Assembly: GCA_964535215.1 (NCBI GenBank)
Contig: CAZHST010000024.1
Location: 1-51,935 of the forward strand
Direction: 5' to 3'
DNA length: 51,935 bases
Source: JACQHM01 sp964535215
Lineage (GTDB): Bacteria; Methylomirabilota; Methylomirabilia; Methylomirabilales; JACQHM01
Shown piece after piece: positions 35,932 to 44,065 of the stretch; within the stretch, counting starts at the first letter, position 1, and every line of letters begins with the position of its first letter. The translations under genes were made by a program, and so were the position numbers. The notes beneath the pieces are model-generated. The model did no database searches, had not been told where the DNA came from, and saw only the letters and a list, made by a program, of their open reading frames with translations.

Positions 35932-37389
35932 ATGACAGAGACGTACAAAAACTTCATCGGTGGCAGGTGGACGGAAAGCCGTTCAGGTGAGGTCTTCCCT
36001 GACATCAACCCGGCCAACACCGATGACGTCGTCGGGCACTTCCAGAAGTCAAATGCGGATGATATCAAGGCAGCCATCGAGGCAGCCGAGGCTGCCTTGC
36101 CGGCCTGGAGCGCTCTTCCCGCCCCTACCCGTGGGGAGATCCTCTTCAAGGCAGCCGACATCCTCCGGTCCCGGGTTGAGGAGATCGCCCGGCTCTTCAC
36201 GCGGGAGGAGGGGAAGCCCATCGGGGAGGCAAGGGCCGAGGTCATCAGGGCTGCCCAGATCCTGGAGTTCTTTGGCGGGGAGGGGAGCCGGATGGCCGGC
36301 GAGACCCTCCCTTCGGCGCGGAGGGAGGTCTTCCTCTTCACGATCCGCCAGCCCCTCGGGGTGGTGGCCATCATCACCCCGTGGAACTTCCCGATTGCGA
36401 TCCCTGCCTGGAAGATCGCTCCGGCCCTGGTGGCTGGGAACACGGTGGTCTTTAAGCCGGCCAGCCTGGCCCCTCTGACGGGCTTGAAGTTGGTTGAGGT
36501 CCTGGTCGAGGCCGGGCTTCCGGAAGGGGTGCTGAACTTCGTCACAGGACCGGGGAGCTTGGCCGGATCTGCCATGCTCCAGCACCCTTCCATCAGGGCC
36601 GTCTCCTTCACCGGCTCGACGGAAATAGGCTGCCAGGTCTACGCCGAGGCCTCGAAACGGACCCTCCGCTGTCAGTGTGAGATGGGAGGGAAGAATCCGC
36701 TCGTCATTTTGGACGACTGTGACCTGGAGAAGGCCGTTGATCTTACGGTCGAAGGGGCCTTCCGGGCGACGGGTCAGAAGTGCACGGCGACCAGCCGGGT
36801 CATCATCCAGCGGAGCATCCTCCAGCCGTACCTTGACCGGCTCGTGGAGAAGACCAGGACCCTCAAGGTCGGCGATGGTCTGGAGGAGGACACCTACATT
36901 GGCCCCCTGGTGGATGAGCCGGCGTTGCAGAAGGTCCTCCGCTACATCGAGGTCGGGAAACGGGAGGGGGCCAGGCTTCTCTTCGGGGGCCGACGACTCA
37001 CCGAAGGGGCCTACGGGAAGGGCTACTTCGTGGAGCCAACGATCTTTGCCGATGTGAAGAACGAGATGACGATTGCCCGGGAGGAGATCTTCGGCCCGGT
37101 GGTAGGGATCATCGCCGTGGATTCCTTCGAGGAGGCTGTAAAGGTCGCCAACGACACGATGTACGGCCTTTCCGCTTCCATCGTGACCAGGAGCATCAAT
37201 AAGGCTATCCGGTTCATGCGGATGGCAGAGGTGGGGATCGTGGGGGTGAACGTCCCAACCGCCGGCGTCGAGTACCAGGCTCCCTTCGGGGGGACAAAGG
37301 CCTCCGGCTCCGGGTGGAAGGAGCAGGGGAAGGTGGCCTTGGACTTCTATACGGAGATCAAAACCGTCGCCATTGACCCATCCGAATAG
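35932..37389 (+). CDS. NAD(P)+-dependent aldehyde dehydrogenase family enzyme
   Basis: 485 residues. The Rossmann region has ITPWNFPIAIPAWKIAPALVAGN and the loop FTGSTEIG. The general base is Glu in CEMGGKNPL and the nucleophile is Cys in GQKCTATSR. The pattern resembles alpha-ketoglutaric semialdehyde (2,5-dioxovalerate) dehydrogenases, though aromatic or aliphatic aldehydes cannot be excluded. GGGGAGGGATG precedes the ATG at 35932. It closes the U32 operon before a strong terminator. Confidence 0.9.
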   Translation: MTETYKNFIGGRWTESRSGEVFPDINPANTDDVVGHFQKSNADDIKAAIEAAEAALPAWSALPAPTRGEILFKAADILRSRVEEIARLFTREEGKPIGEARAEVIRAAQILEFFGGEGSRMAGETLPSARREVFLFTIRQPLGVVAIITPWNFPIAIPAWKIAPALVAGNTVVFKPASLAPLTGLKLVEVLVEAGLPEGVLNFVTGPGSLAGSAMLQHPSIRAVSFTGSTEIGCQVYAEASKRTLRCQCEMGGKNPLVILDDCDLEKAVDLTVEGAFRATGQKCTATSRVIIQRSILQPYLDRLVEKTRTLKVGDGLEEDTYIGPLVDEPALQKVLRYIEVGKREGARLLFGGRRLTEGAYGKGYFVEPTIFADVKNEMTIAREEIFGPVVGIIAVDSFEEAVKVANDTMYGLSASIVTRSINKAIRFMRMAEVGIVGVNVPTAGVEYQAPFGGTKASGSGWKEQGKVALDFYTEIKTVAIDPSE

Positions 37390-37419
37390 CCCGGGTGTCT
37401 AAAGGCCGTTTGACCCCTT

Positions 37420-37463
37420 GAGGCCCTTCGGGTGCCAGTGCCCGAAGGGCCTCTTGTCCTTTT
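37420..37463 (+). terminator. Rho-independent terminator after the aldehyde dehydrogenase gene
   Basis: GAGGCCCTTCGGG (37420-37432) pairs perfectly with CCCGAAGGGCCTC (37441-37453), a 13-bp stem with an 8-base loop, followed by the T-rich tail TTGTCCTTTT. It ends the U32-HEPN-ALDH unit. Confidence 0.88.
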
Positions 37464-37573
37464 CGCCTGGCGTCTCTCGTTGTCCTGGTCTGAAAATTTG
37501 TGTATAGTTTAAAGGGCTTCTTAGACTGGAGGGAGGTACCCCCCTCTGGGGCATAGGGGCCTGGAGGAAAGAG

Positions 37574-37657
37574 TGCCGAAGCGGGGATTCGAACCCCGAC
37601 GGGGAGATCCCCACTACGCCCTGAACGTAGCGCGTCTACCAGTTCCGCCACTTCGGC
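37574..37657 (-). tRNA. tRNA-Leu (anticodon CAG)
   Basis: On the minus strand the acceptor arm GCCGAAG pairs with CTTCGGC before discriminator A. The anticodon stem CTACG/CGTAG holds loop TTCAGGG, so the anticodon is CAG. The long variable arm TGGGGATCTCCCCGT is typical of class II tRNA-Leu. The 3 prime CCA is not encoded (the sequence continues ACTC), so it must be added enzymatically. An upstream TTGACA promoter drives it on the minus strand. Confidence 0.96.
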
Positions 37658-37669
37658 GTGCTACCTGTT

Positions 37670-37698
37670 TATTTAAAGCTTTCTTTCGCCGTTGTCAA
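37670..37698 (-). promoter_or_regulatory. Promoter of tRNA-Leu
   Basis: On the minus strand, a perfect TTGACA (37693-37698) lies 16-17 bases from TAAATA/TTAAAT (37670-37676). Transcription would begin about 7 bases before the tRNA. The -35 box lies just upstream of the thioesterase start on the opposite strand, so the two genes share a divergent control region. Confidence 0.65.
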
Positions 37699-37720
37699 CC
37701 GGAAAATGATGGGGGCCAGG

Positions 37721-38131
37721 ATGGAATGGGAAGACGACGGGATGTGCTTCGTCTGCGGGAAGAGGAACGAGCTAGGGCTTCAGCTCGACTTCGAGCGGTT
37801 AGGGGATGGGGCAATCCGGACCGAGTTGGTCCCGTCGAAACGGTTCCAGGGCTTTAAGGACGTGGTCCACGGTGGCATCATTGCCACGGTCTTGGACGAG
37901 GTCATGGTGAACGCGGCCTACCTTCGAGGGACTGTGGCCGTCACGTCCAAGCTGGAGGTCCGTTTGAGGAAGCCGGCCAGGGTTGGGGAGAAGCTGGTCT
38001 TCCAGGCCAGGGTCCAGAAGGAGACCAGCAAGCTTTTGGAGGTCGACTCCGAGGCCCGGCGGGAAGATGGAACCTTGATCGCCTGGGGGAAGGCCCTCTT
38101 GATGAAGGTCGGGGAGCGAGGGGCCCGATGA
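37721..38131 (+). CDS. PaaI-like hotdog-fold thioesterase
   Basis: About 136 residues. The N-terminal MCFVCGKRNELGLQLDF and the core VVHGGIIATVLDEVM define the PaaI/4HBT-related acyl-CoA thioesterase group, in which the HGG turn binds the thioester. The start is uncertain: the ATG at 37721 has GGGGGCCAGG upstream, while an ATG at 37706 would lengthen it by 5 codons. Its stop overlaps the next gene by four bases (ATGA). It may release CoA from products of the neighbouring acyl-CoA pathway, but this is only a positional guess. Confidence 0.85.
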   Translation: MEWEDDGMCFVCGKRNELGLQLDFERLGDGAIRTELVPSKRFQGFKDVVHGGIIATVLDEVMVNAAYLRGTVAVTSKLEVRLRKPARVGEKLVFQARVQKETSKLLEVDSEARREDGTLIAWGKALLMKVGERGAR

Positions 38132-38922
38132 GGCCGATCATCACCCTCCTGACCGATTTTGGCTTCAGGGATCCCTTTGTAGGGGTCATGAAAGGGGTCA
38201 TCCTGGGGATCTGCCCCGACGCCCAGATCGTGGACCTCTGCCACGGAATCCTCCCCTACGATCCGATCCAGGCCGGCTTCCTCTTGAAGACATCCTACCC
38301 CTACTTTCCCAAAGGGAGCATCCATGTGGCTGTGGTCGATCCTGGCGTGGGTGGCCCCCGCCGTCCCCTGCTCGTCCAGTGCGATGATCGCTATTTTATC
38401 GGCCCGGACAATGGCCTCTTCAGCTTCCTTTACGCCGCCGGGACCGTTCAGCAGGTCATTGAGATCACGGCCTCAGGCTACTTCCTCCCTAAGGTGAGCT
38501 CGACCTTCCACGGCAGGGATCTTTTCGCACCCGTGGCCGCCCATCTCGCGAAAGGGGTTGAGCCCAGCAGCTTCGGCCGGCCGATCACCGATTACCGGAA
38601 GCTGGAGATCCCTACCCCTAGGCTCCAGGGCCACCTCCTGCGGGGTGAGGTCCTCCATACCGATCGCTTTGGGAACTTGATCACGAACATCTCCGAAGAG
38701 ACCCTCCGGACCCTGGTCGGGGAGGAAGGGGGAGCCGTCCGGGTCGAGATTGGCGGCGAGGAGATCCAGGGGCTCTCGGAGTTCTACGCCCAGGTTGAGG
38801 TGGGAAAGCTGGGGGCCTTGATCGGCAGTTCCGGCTACCTTGAGATCTTCGTCCACCAGGGATCGGCGGCCGATCTCCTCCAGGTCACGAGGGGGACGGA
38901 AGTCCTCGTGCGGTGCCTGTGA
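38128..38922 (+). CDS. S-adenosyl-L-methionine hydroxide adenosyltransferase family (DUF62)
   Basis: 264 residues. ITLLTDFGFRDPFVGVMKGVILGICPDAQIVDL opens the N-terminal domain, and VAVVDPGVGG and IGPDNGLFSF are the conserved SAM-binding segments. A C-terminal barrel domain contains DRFGNLITNIS. Members hydrolyse SAM to adenosine and methionine, and relatives are fluorinases and chlorinases. The typical hydrolase Asp-Arg-His pattern was not traced residue by residue. Translation is coupled to the upstream thioesterase. Confidence 0.92.
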   Translation: MRPIITLLTDFGFRDPFVGVMKGVILGICPDAQIVDLCHGILPYDPIQAGFLLKTSYPYFPKGSIHVAVVDPGVGGPRRPLLVQCDDRYFIGPDNGLFSFLYAAGTVQQVIEITASGYFLPKVSSTFHGRDLFAPVAAHLAKGVEPSSFGRPITDYRKLEIPTPRLQGHLLRGEVLHTDRFGNLITNISEETLRTLVGEEGGAVRVEIGGEEIQGLSEFYAQVEVGKLGALIGSSGYLEIFVHQGSAADLLQVTRGTEVLVRCL

Positions 38923-38952
38923 GGCTGTGAGGTTCAACGTTCAAGGTTTCAA
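38917..38952 (+). repeat. Heptad repeat before the DUF1844 gene
   Basis: CTGTGAG, GCTGTGAG, GTTCAAC, GTTCAAG and GTTTCAAA occur in succession with a mean period near 7. It begins within the last codons of the SAM hydrolase gene and ends just before the next start codon. Confidence 0.55.
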
Positions 38953-38957
38953 AAGCC

Positions 38958-39245
38958 ATGAGAAACGGGGAACATGCCAGGAGGCCGGAGCGACTGGAGG
39001 CGAGCTTTACTTCCCTGCTTTTGATGCTCAGTTCGAGCGCCCTCATGGCCCTTGGGGAAGCCCCTGATCCCTCAGGAGACAAGAGGCAGGACCTGGACCA
39101 GGCCCGCTGGGTCATTGACCTTTTGGATCTGTTGAAAGAGAAAACGAGGGGGAACCTGACGGCCGAGGAGGAGGGCCTTCTTGATGGGCTCCTCTACGAT
39201 CTCCGGATGCGGTATTTAAGGCATGTCGGGGAGGTAAAGCCTTAA
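38958..39245 (+). CDS. DUF1844 family protein
   Basis: 95 residues, starting with a basic leader (MRNGEHARRPERLE). SFTSLLLMLSSSALMALGEAPDP and DLDQARWVIDLLDLLKEKTRGNLTAEEEGLLDGLLYDLRMRYL are the hallmark pattern of DUF1844, a helical protein of unknown role. The domain is conserved mainly in Deltaproteobacteria, Acidobacteria and related phyla. ATG at 38958 lacks a strong Shine-Dalgarno sequence because the repeat precedes it. The htrA promoter follows. Confidence 0.88.
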   Translation: MRNGEHARRPERLEASFTSLLLMLSSSALMALGEAPDPSGDKRQDLDQARWVIDLLDLLKEKTRGNLTAEEEGLLDGLLYDLRMRYLRHVGEVKP

Positions 39246-39268
39246 CCTCCTCTGGATCCGGAGGTTCG

Positions 39269-39297
39269 TTGACAAGGCTTTAAGGCTATGGTACGTT
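39269..39297 (+). promoter_or_regulatory. Promoter for htrA and the downstream sigma factor
   Basis: TTGACA (39269-39274) is 17 bases from TACGTT (39292-39297), with TGG immediately upstream of the -10 box. This matches the U32-operon promoter TGnTACGTT. The htrA start is 44 bases downstream. Confidence 0.65.
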
Positions 39298-39340
39298 TGA
39301 GGTGCCACCTGTCCTGACCCTTTTTACCGGAGGAGGTTCC

Positions 39341-40792
39341 ATGTCGAAGGTGTTTCGAACCTGTCCTGCTGTTGCCTTTCTCCTGGTGCTCCTCTTGGTC
39401 GGCCAACCTCCCAAGACCTGGGCAGCCCGTCCCAAGGAGGATGACGCCCTGGCCACCCTTCAGGCTATCCAGGAGGCCTTTGTCCAGGTGGCCGAGTCGG
39501 TGAAGCCGGCGGTGGTCAACATCAGCACCACCCAGAAGGTCAGGCTTCCCGGTCGGGGGATTCCTCCCTTCCTTCCAGGGCCTTTCCGCGACTTCTTTGG
39601 CCGCGACTTCTTCGAGCGCTTCTTCGGGGACATCCCGCCCCAGGAGCTGGAACGGCGGAGCTTAGGTTCCGGGGTCCTCGTGGATAAAAGGGGATACATC
39701 CTTACGAACAACCATGTGATCGCTGATGCTGAAGGAATTGAGGTCCAGCTTTCCGACAAACGGAAGTTCAAGGGCCGGGTGGTCGGGAGGGATCCGAAGA
39801 CCGATCTGGCCGTGCTCAAGATTGATGCGCCAGAGGATCTCCCGGTTGCGAGGCTCGGCGACTCCAGCAAGGTCCGGATCGGGGAGTGGGCCATTGCCAT
39901 CGGGAACCCTTTTGGCCTTGACCAGACGGTGACGGTGGGGGTCATTTCCGCCACCGGTCGCTCCAACGTGGGGATTGCCACCTATGAGGACTTTATCCAG
40001 ACCGACGCCTCCATCAACCCTGGGAATTCCGGCGGGCCCCTCTTGAACATCCGGGGAGAGGTCATCGGGATTAACACCGCCATTGTGGCCTCCGGACAGG
40101 GGATCGGTTTTGCGATCCCCATCAACATGGCGCGGGAGATCATGGAGCGCTTGATCACCGAGGGACGGGTGGTCCGGGGATGGCTCGGGATCAGCATCCA
40201 GGACCTGACGGAGGAACTGGCGGCGCAGTTCAAGGTGAAGCCGAATAGTGGGGTCCTGGTGGGAAGCGTGATGCAGGGGAGCCCGGCGGAGCAAGGAGGG
40301 CTCCAGGTCGGGGATATCATCCGGGAGTTTGATGGGACAAAGGTCACGGAGGTCCGTCAGCTCCAACGGATGGTGGCGGAGACCCCTGTGGGCAAGATGG
40401 TGACCATCAAGGTCCTCCGGGATGGAAGGGAGCTGACCCTGACCATCAAGATCGGTGAGATGCCGACGGAGGAGGTAGCATCCGCCCGGGATCTGGCGGA
40501 GCGCTACGGCTTTGCTGTCCAGGAGTTAACACCCGACCTCCGCGAGCGTCTTCGGCTTCGGCCGGATACGGAAGGGGTCCTGGTCGCCTGGGTGGATCCG
40601 GGCGGGCCTGCTGCCCAGGCTGGCCTTGCCCGGGGCGATGTGATCGTCGAGGTGAACCGGCAGCGGGTCAGGACCGTAGCGGAGTTCGAGGAGGCCCTCC
40701 GGCGGGCAAGGGCGGGGGAGAGCCTTCTCTTGCTGGTCGCCCGGGAGCAGATCTCCCGTTTCGTGGCCATCCCCCCTAAGGGCGGGCGTTGA
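39341..40792 (+). CDS. degP: Periplasmic serine protease HtrA/DegP family
   Basis: 483 residues. The signal peptide (about 1-28, ending TWAA) is followed by a trypsin-like domain with catalytic triad H125 (LTNNHVI), D155 (KTDLAVLK) and S230 (NPGNSGGPL), and two PDZ domains (about 270-350 and 385-475). A Phe/Asp-rich LA loop (FFGRDFFERFFGD) is typical of DegP/DegQ proteins. The start is ATG at 39341 after GGAGGAGG; the in-frame start at 39302 is rejected. It degrades misfolded envelope proteins. A sigma factor gene follows 16 bases later. Confidence 0.94.
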   Translation: MSKVFRTCPAVAFLLVLLLVGQPPKTWAARPKEDDALATLQAIQEAFVQVAESVKPAVVNISTTQKVRLPGRGIPPFLPGPFRDFFGRDFFERFFGDIPPQELERRSLGSGVLVDKRGYILTNNHVIADAEGIEVQLSDKRKFKGRVVGRDPKTDLAVLKIDAPEDLPVARLGDSSKVRIGEWAIAIGNPFGLDQTVTVGVISATGRSNVGIATYEDFIQTDASINPGNSGGPLLNIRGEVIGINTAIVASGQGIGFAIPINMAREIMERLITEGRVVRGWLGISIQDLTEELAAQFKVKPNSGVLVGSVMQGSPAEQGGLQVGDIIREFDGTKVTEVRQLQRMVAETPVGKMVTIKVLRDGRELTLTIKIGEMPTEEVASARDLAERYGFAVQELTPDLRERLRLRPDTEGVLVAWVDPGGPAAQAGLARGDVIVEVNRQRVRTVAEFEEALRRARAGESLLLLVAREQISRFVAIPPKGGR

Positions 40793-40808
40793 GCGGTAAG
40801 GGGGTTCG

Positions 40809-41663
40809 ATGCCGAAGCGACAGGCTTATCTTGAAGGGATCACCGACGACGCCCTGGCTTCCTATCTGAGCGGAATTGTCAAGATCCCTCTCTTAAGCAA
40901 GGAGGAGGAGCTGAAGCTGGGGGCAGCGATCCAGAGGGGGGATGAGCGGGCGTTTAAGAAGCTGGTCGAGGCGAACCTGCGCTTCGTGGTCAAGGTGGCC
41001 ATGCAGTATCAGGGAGGTGGTCTCTCCTTGGCCGACCTGATTAACGAAGGGAACCTCGGGCTTCTGGAGGCGGCGAGGCGGTACTCCCCCGAGCACAACG
41101 TGAAGTTCATCACCTATGCGGTCTGGTGGATCCGGCAGGCCATCATGCAGGCCCTGGCCCGGAACGGAAGCCCCGTCCGTTTCCCCTTGCGGAAGATCCG
41201 CCAAGCCTCCCAGTTCAAGGAGCTGAAGGCTGACCTGGCCCAGGTGCTTCAGGCCGAGCCGACGGGCCAGGAGCTGGCCGAGGAACTCAACTTGAGCCCT
41301 GAGGAGGTTGATGAGCTGCTGACAAGGAGCGCGAGGCCCAGCTCCTTCACCGACGATGCCAGGGAGCAAGAACGGCTCAGCCTGGAGCTCTACAAGGATC
41401 GGCCATTCCCCCCGGAGGAAGCCGAACTCATCGGGAAGTTCGTGCGGGAGGAGGTTGACCGAATGCTCCGGCATCTGACCCCGCGGGAGCGGCAGGTAAT
41501 CGAGCTTCGGTTCGGCTTGAGCGGCGAAGAGCCCCTCACCCTGGAGGAGGTGGGCAAGCGTTTGAAGCTCTCCCGGGAACGGGTTCGGCAGATCGAGGGG
41601 CGGGCCAAGCAGAGGCTCAAGTTGTTGGCCAAGGCCAGGCATCTTCAGGACTATCTGAACTGA
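40809..41663 (+). CDS. Sigma-70 family RNA polymerase sigma factor, group 2-like
   Basis: 284 residues with regions 1.2 to 4 but no region 1.1 or non-conserved insert. Region 2 has NLRFVVKVAMQY, DLINEGNLGLLEAARRY and the -10 recognition helix ITYAVWWIRQAIMQAL. Region 3 has LNLSPEEVDELL. Region 4 has RERQVIELRFGL and the -35 recognition helix TLEEVGKRLKLSRERVRQIE. The size and layout resemble RpoS-like alternative sigma factors rather than the main RpoD. Co-transcription with htrA suggests an envelope or stress regulon. Confidence 0.9.
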   Translation: MPKRQAYLEGITDDALASYLSGIVKIPLLSKEEELKLGAAIQRGDERAFKKLVEANLRFVVKVAMQYQGGGLSLADLINEGNLGLLEAARRYSPEHNVKFITYAVWWIRQAIMQALARNGSPVRFPLRKIRQASQFKELKADLAQVLQAEPTGQELAEELNLSPEEVDELLTRSARPSSFTDDAREQERLSLELYKDRPFPPEEAELIGKFVREEVDRMLRHLTPRERQVIELRFGLSGEEPLTLEEVGKRLKLSRERVRQIEGRAKQRLKLLAKARHLQDYLN

Positions 41664-41702
41664 ACGCTCCCCTATCACCTCTTCGATTGATGGGGAAAAG
41701 AC

Positions 41703-42926
41703 GTGGGGAAGCAGGAACAGGGGGCGGCCTCCTTCAAGCCTGTCACCGTCCTCGTCGTGGATGATGAAGCTGGGGACCGGGAGCTTCTCCGGGAGCTCCT
41801 GGAGAAAGAGGGGTACCTGGTCCTGGAGGCCGAGAGCGGGGAAGAGGCCCTCCGGCTGGCGATGGAGGCCTCCCCTCGTCTCATCCTGCTTGACGTGATG
41901 ATGCCTGACCTGAATGGCTATGAGGTCTGCCGACGGCTTCGGGAGGAGCCCCGCACCCGTTTCATCCCCGTGGTGATGGTCACCGCTCATGGGGATCTCG
42001 AGCACCGGCTCCTCGGGATCGAGGCGGGGGCGGATGAATTCCTCCTGAAGCCGGTCAACCTGTCGGAGCTGACCGCCCGGGTGAGGTCGCTTCTCAGGCT
42101 CAGGGCCTACCACGATGACCTGGAAGAGAGCCACCGAAGGCTCAAGGAGTCAGAGGAGCTCCGGGAAAAGCTGACCTCCCTCATCATCCACGATTTAAAT
42201 GGTCCTTTAAGCACCATCCTCTTCAACGTCAGCGTCGTCTTGGCCGATCCCGAGGGAAGGCTCGGGGAGAGGGAAAAGATCTTCCTCCAGCGGGCCCTCC
42301 AGAGTGGGGAGCAGCTCGCCCAGATGGTCAGGAATCTCCTGGACATCAGCCGGATGGAGGAGGGGAAGCTCCTTTTGCATAAGGAGCCGCTCCAGGTGGC
42401 TGACCTCATCAAGGAGAACCTGGCAGCGGTCAGGGAGCAGGCGGTGGGACGGGGGATCCACCTTGACGCCGATCTCCCACCGCTCCTTCCCCTTGTCCAA
42501 GGTGATCGAGAGTTGTTGGGCCGGGTTCTCTCCAACCTCCTCTGGAATGCCTTGGATTACACCCCTCAGGGGGGCTCCATCCGTGTCACCGCGCGCCATG
42601 TCCGCGGTGCGATGATCGGCGTTCGCGGCCCAGGCGGGCAACCCCCGACCCCCGATGATGAGCTTGTGGAGGTCAGGGTGCAGGATACGGGCGTGGGCAT
42701 CCCCAAGGCCTATCAGGAGAAGATCTTTGAAAAGTTCACCCAGATCGGTGTCGGTGTGGAAAAAGGGCGTCGGGGCACAGGTCTGGGCCTCACGTTCTGT
42801 AAGCTCGCCGTGGAGGCCCATGGCGGGACGATCTGGGTCGAGAGCCAAGAAGGGCGGGGCAGCACCTTCATCTTTACCCTTCCTCTCCCCAACGCTGTCG
42901 GGTCAAAGGCCTTCGGCGATGGGTGA
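41703..42926 (+). CDS. Receiver-histidine kinase protein
   Basis: 407 residues. The N-terminal receiver has DD at 20-21, phospho-acceptor D64 (LLDVMMP) and the conserved Lys in LLKPVN. A helical linker leads to a HisKA dimerisation domain with H163 in SLIIHDLNGPL, a variant of the more usual HELRTPL. The ATPase domain shows N, G1 and G2 boxes: NLLWNALDYT, VQDTGVGIPK and GTGLGLTFC. There are no membrane segments, so it is a cytoplasmic kinase that may receive a phosphoryl group at its receiver. The start is GTG at 41703. Confidence 0.9.
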   Translation: MGKQEQGAASFKPVTVLVVDDEAGDRELLRELLEKEGYLVLEAESGEEALRLAMEASPRLILLDVMMPDLNGYEVCRRLREEPRTRFIPVVMVTAHGDLEHRLLGIEAGADEFLLKPVNLSELTARVRSLLRLRAYHDDLEESHRRLKESEELREKLTSLIIHDLNGPLSTILFNVSVVLADPEGRLGEREKIFLQRALQSGEQLAQMVRNLLDISRMEEGKLLLHKEPLQVADLIKENLAAVREQAVGRGIHLDADLPPLLPLVQGDRELLGRVLSNLLWNALDYTPQGGSIRVTARHVRGAMIGVRGPGGQPPTPDDELVEVRVQDTGVGIPKAYQEKIFEKFTQIGVGVEKGRRGTGLGLTFCKLAVEAHGGTIWVESQEGRGSTFIFTLPLPNAVGSKAFGDG

Positions 42927-43079
42927 CCCCCTTGACCTCCTTCCGTTTCATCCCATCCCACCGTTCTCCCGAACGGCGCGATCGTCCCCCCAGAGGTTTT
43001 GAAAACCGCCTCTTCTCCGAATCGTGAAAGAGGGTCAAGAGGCTTTTGCCCCTTTTCCCTAGTGGCCTTGCCAAGGCTG

Positions 43080-43088
43080 TGGTATACT
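43080..43088 (+). promoter_or_regulatory. Extended -10 promoter ahead of the aldolase gene
   Basis: TGG TATACT (43080-43088) is a near-consensus extended -10 element; no convincing -35 box lies 17 bases upstream. It precedes the heptad repeat and the aldolase start by 55 bases. The remaining 150 bases of this 217-base gap carry only a GGTTTTGAAAACC inverted repeat near 42995. Confidence 0.4.
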
Positions 43089-43099
43089 CATCAACGTTT

Positions 43100-43134
43100 G
43101 GACCCTGAACCTTAGACCGTGGACTCTAGAGAGG
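43100..43134 (+). repeat. Heptad repeat before the aldolase gene
   Basis: Five 7-base units, GGACCCT, GAACCTT, AGACCGT, GGACTCT and AGAGAGG, occupy the leader of the aldolase mRNA. The last unit overlaps the ribosome binding site region. Confidence 0.6.
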
Positions 43135-43143
43135 GATGAGAAG

Positions 43144-44055
43144 ATGAAGATGATGGTGAAACGGCCCTCGCTCCGGGATCTGGACCTTCCTCTCGGGAAG
43201 AGGGTCCGGCTCCACAGGCTCCTCTACGAACACGGCCCCGGGAACGGGACCCTCCTCCTCCTCCCCTTGGATCAGGGGTTGGAGCATGGTCCCAGGGACT
43301 TCTTTGCCAACCCTGAGAGTGCCGATCCTGACTTTCAGATGCGTCTGGCAAAGGAAGGGGGGTATTCAGGCATCGTCCTTCATATCGGTCTCGCGTCCAA
43401 GTACCTGAAAGGCTATGAAGGGACCGTTCCGCTGGTCTTGAAGTTAAACGGGAAGACGGACATCCCCGACGACTCGAAGGCCTTTTCTCCCCAGACGGCC
43501 TCCGTGGAGGATGCGGTGCGGTTAGGGGCCGATGCGGTGGGCTACACCCTCTATGTTGGTTCCCCCCGCCAGGATGAAGACTTCATGCAGCTCCGACGGG
43601 TTCGTGAGGAGTGCGACCGCTATGGGATGCCGCTGATCATCTGGTCCTACCCCAGGGGAGAGGCCATTGCTCGAAAAGGGGGACGGGATTCGCTCTACGC
43701 CATTGACTACGCCTCCCGGGTCGCCGCAGAGCTGGGGGCGGATGTGGTAAAGATCAACATGCCGAAGGTTGACCCCGAGAAGGATAGAGAAACCCCTAAG
43801 CCGTATAATACCTTACAGCCTACCCAGGAGGAGGCGATCCAGAGGGTCATCCGCTCGGCCGGGAGGACATTGGTCATCATCTCGGGGGGGGAGAAGGTCA
43901 GCGACCAGGAGCTGTTAGAGAAGGCCAGGCTCAGCATGGAGGCCGGGGCCACCGGTCTGATCTTCGGCCGGAACATCTGGCAGCGTCCCTATGCGGAGGC
44001 CCTCCGGATCACCCAGGAGATCAGGAAGCTCCTGCTGGAGTTTCCTGCTCCATAG
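43144..44055 (+). CDS. fbaB: Class I fructose-bisphosphate aldolase, FbaB/DhnA type
   Basis: A 303-residue TIM barrel. LLPLDQGLEHGPRDFF, LKLNGKTDI, GADAVGYTLYVGSPRQDEDF and the Schiff-base lysine K203 in ADVVKINMPKVD identify the archaeal-type class I aldolase, which interconverts fructose 1,6-bisphosphate with dihydroxyacetone phosphate and glyceraldehyde 3-phosphate. A phosphate-binding loop (ISGGEK) and GATGLIFGRNIW follow. Relatives include 2-amino-3,7-dideoxy-heptulosonate aldolases, but the length and the LKLNGKT block favour FBP aldolase. Confidence 0.88.
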   Translation: MKMMVKRPSLRDLDLPLGKRVRLHRLLYEHGPGNGTLLLLPLDQGLEHGPRDFFANPESADPDFQMRLAKEGGYSGIVLHIGLASKYLKGYEGTVPLVLKLNGKTDIPDDSKAFSPQTASVEDAVRLGADAVGYTLYVGSPRQDEDFMQLRRVREECDRYGMPLIIWSYPRGEAIARKGGRDSLYAIDYASRVAAELGADVVKINMPKVDPEKDRETPKPYNTLQPTQEEAIQRVIRSAGRTLVIISGGEKVSDQELLEKARLSMEAGATGLIFGRNIWQRPYAEALRITQEIRKLLLEFPAP

Positions 44056-44065
44056 GCGGTGGAAG

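Noticed and set aside
37573..37857. A 94-codon plus-strand frame over the tRNA-Leu region
   Set aside because: It is the antisense reading of tRNA-Leu and the thioesterase gene in the wrong phase.
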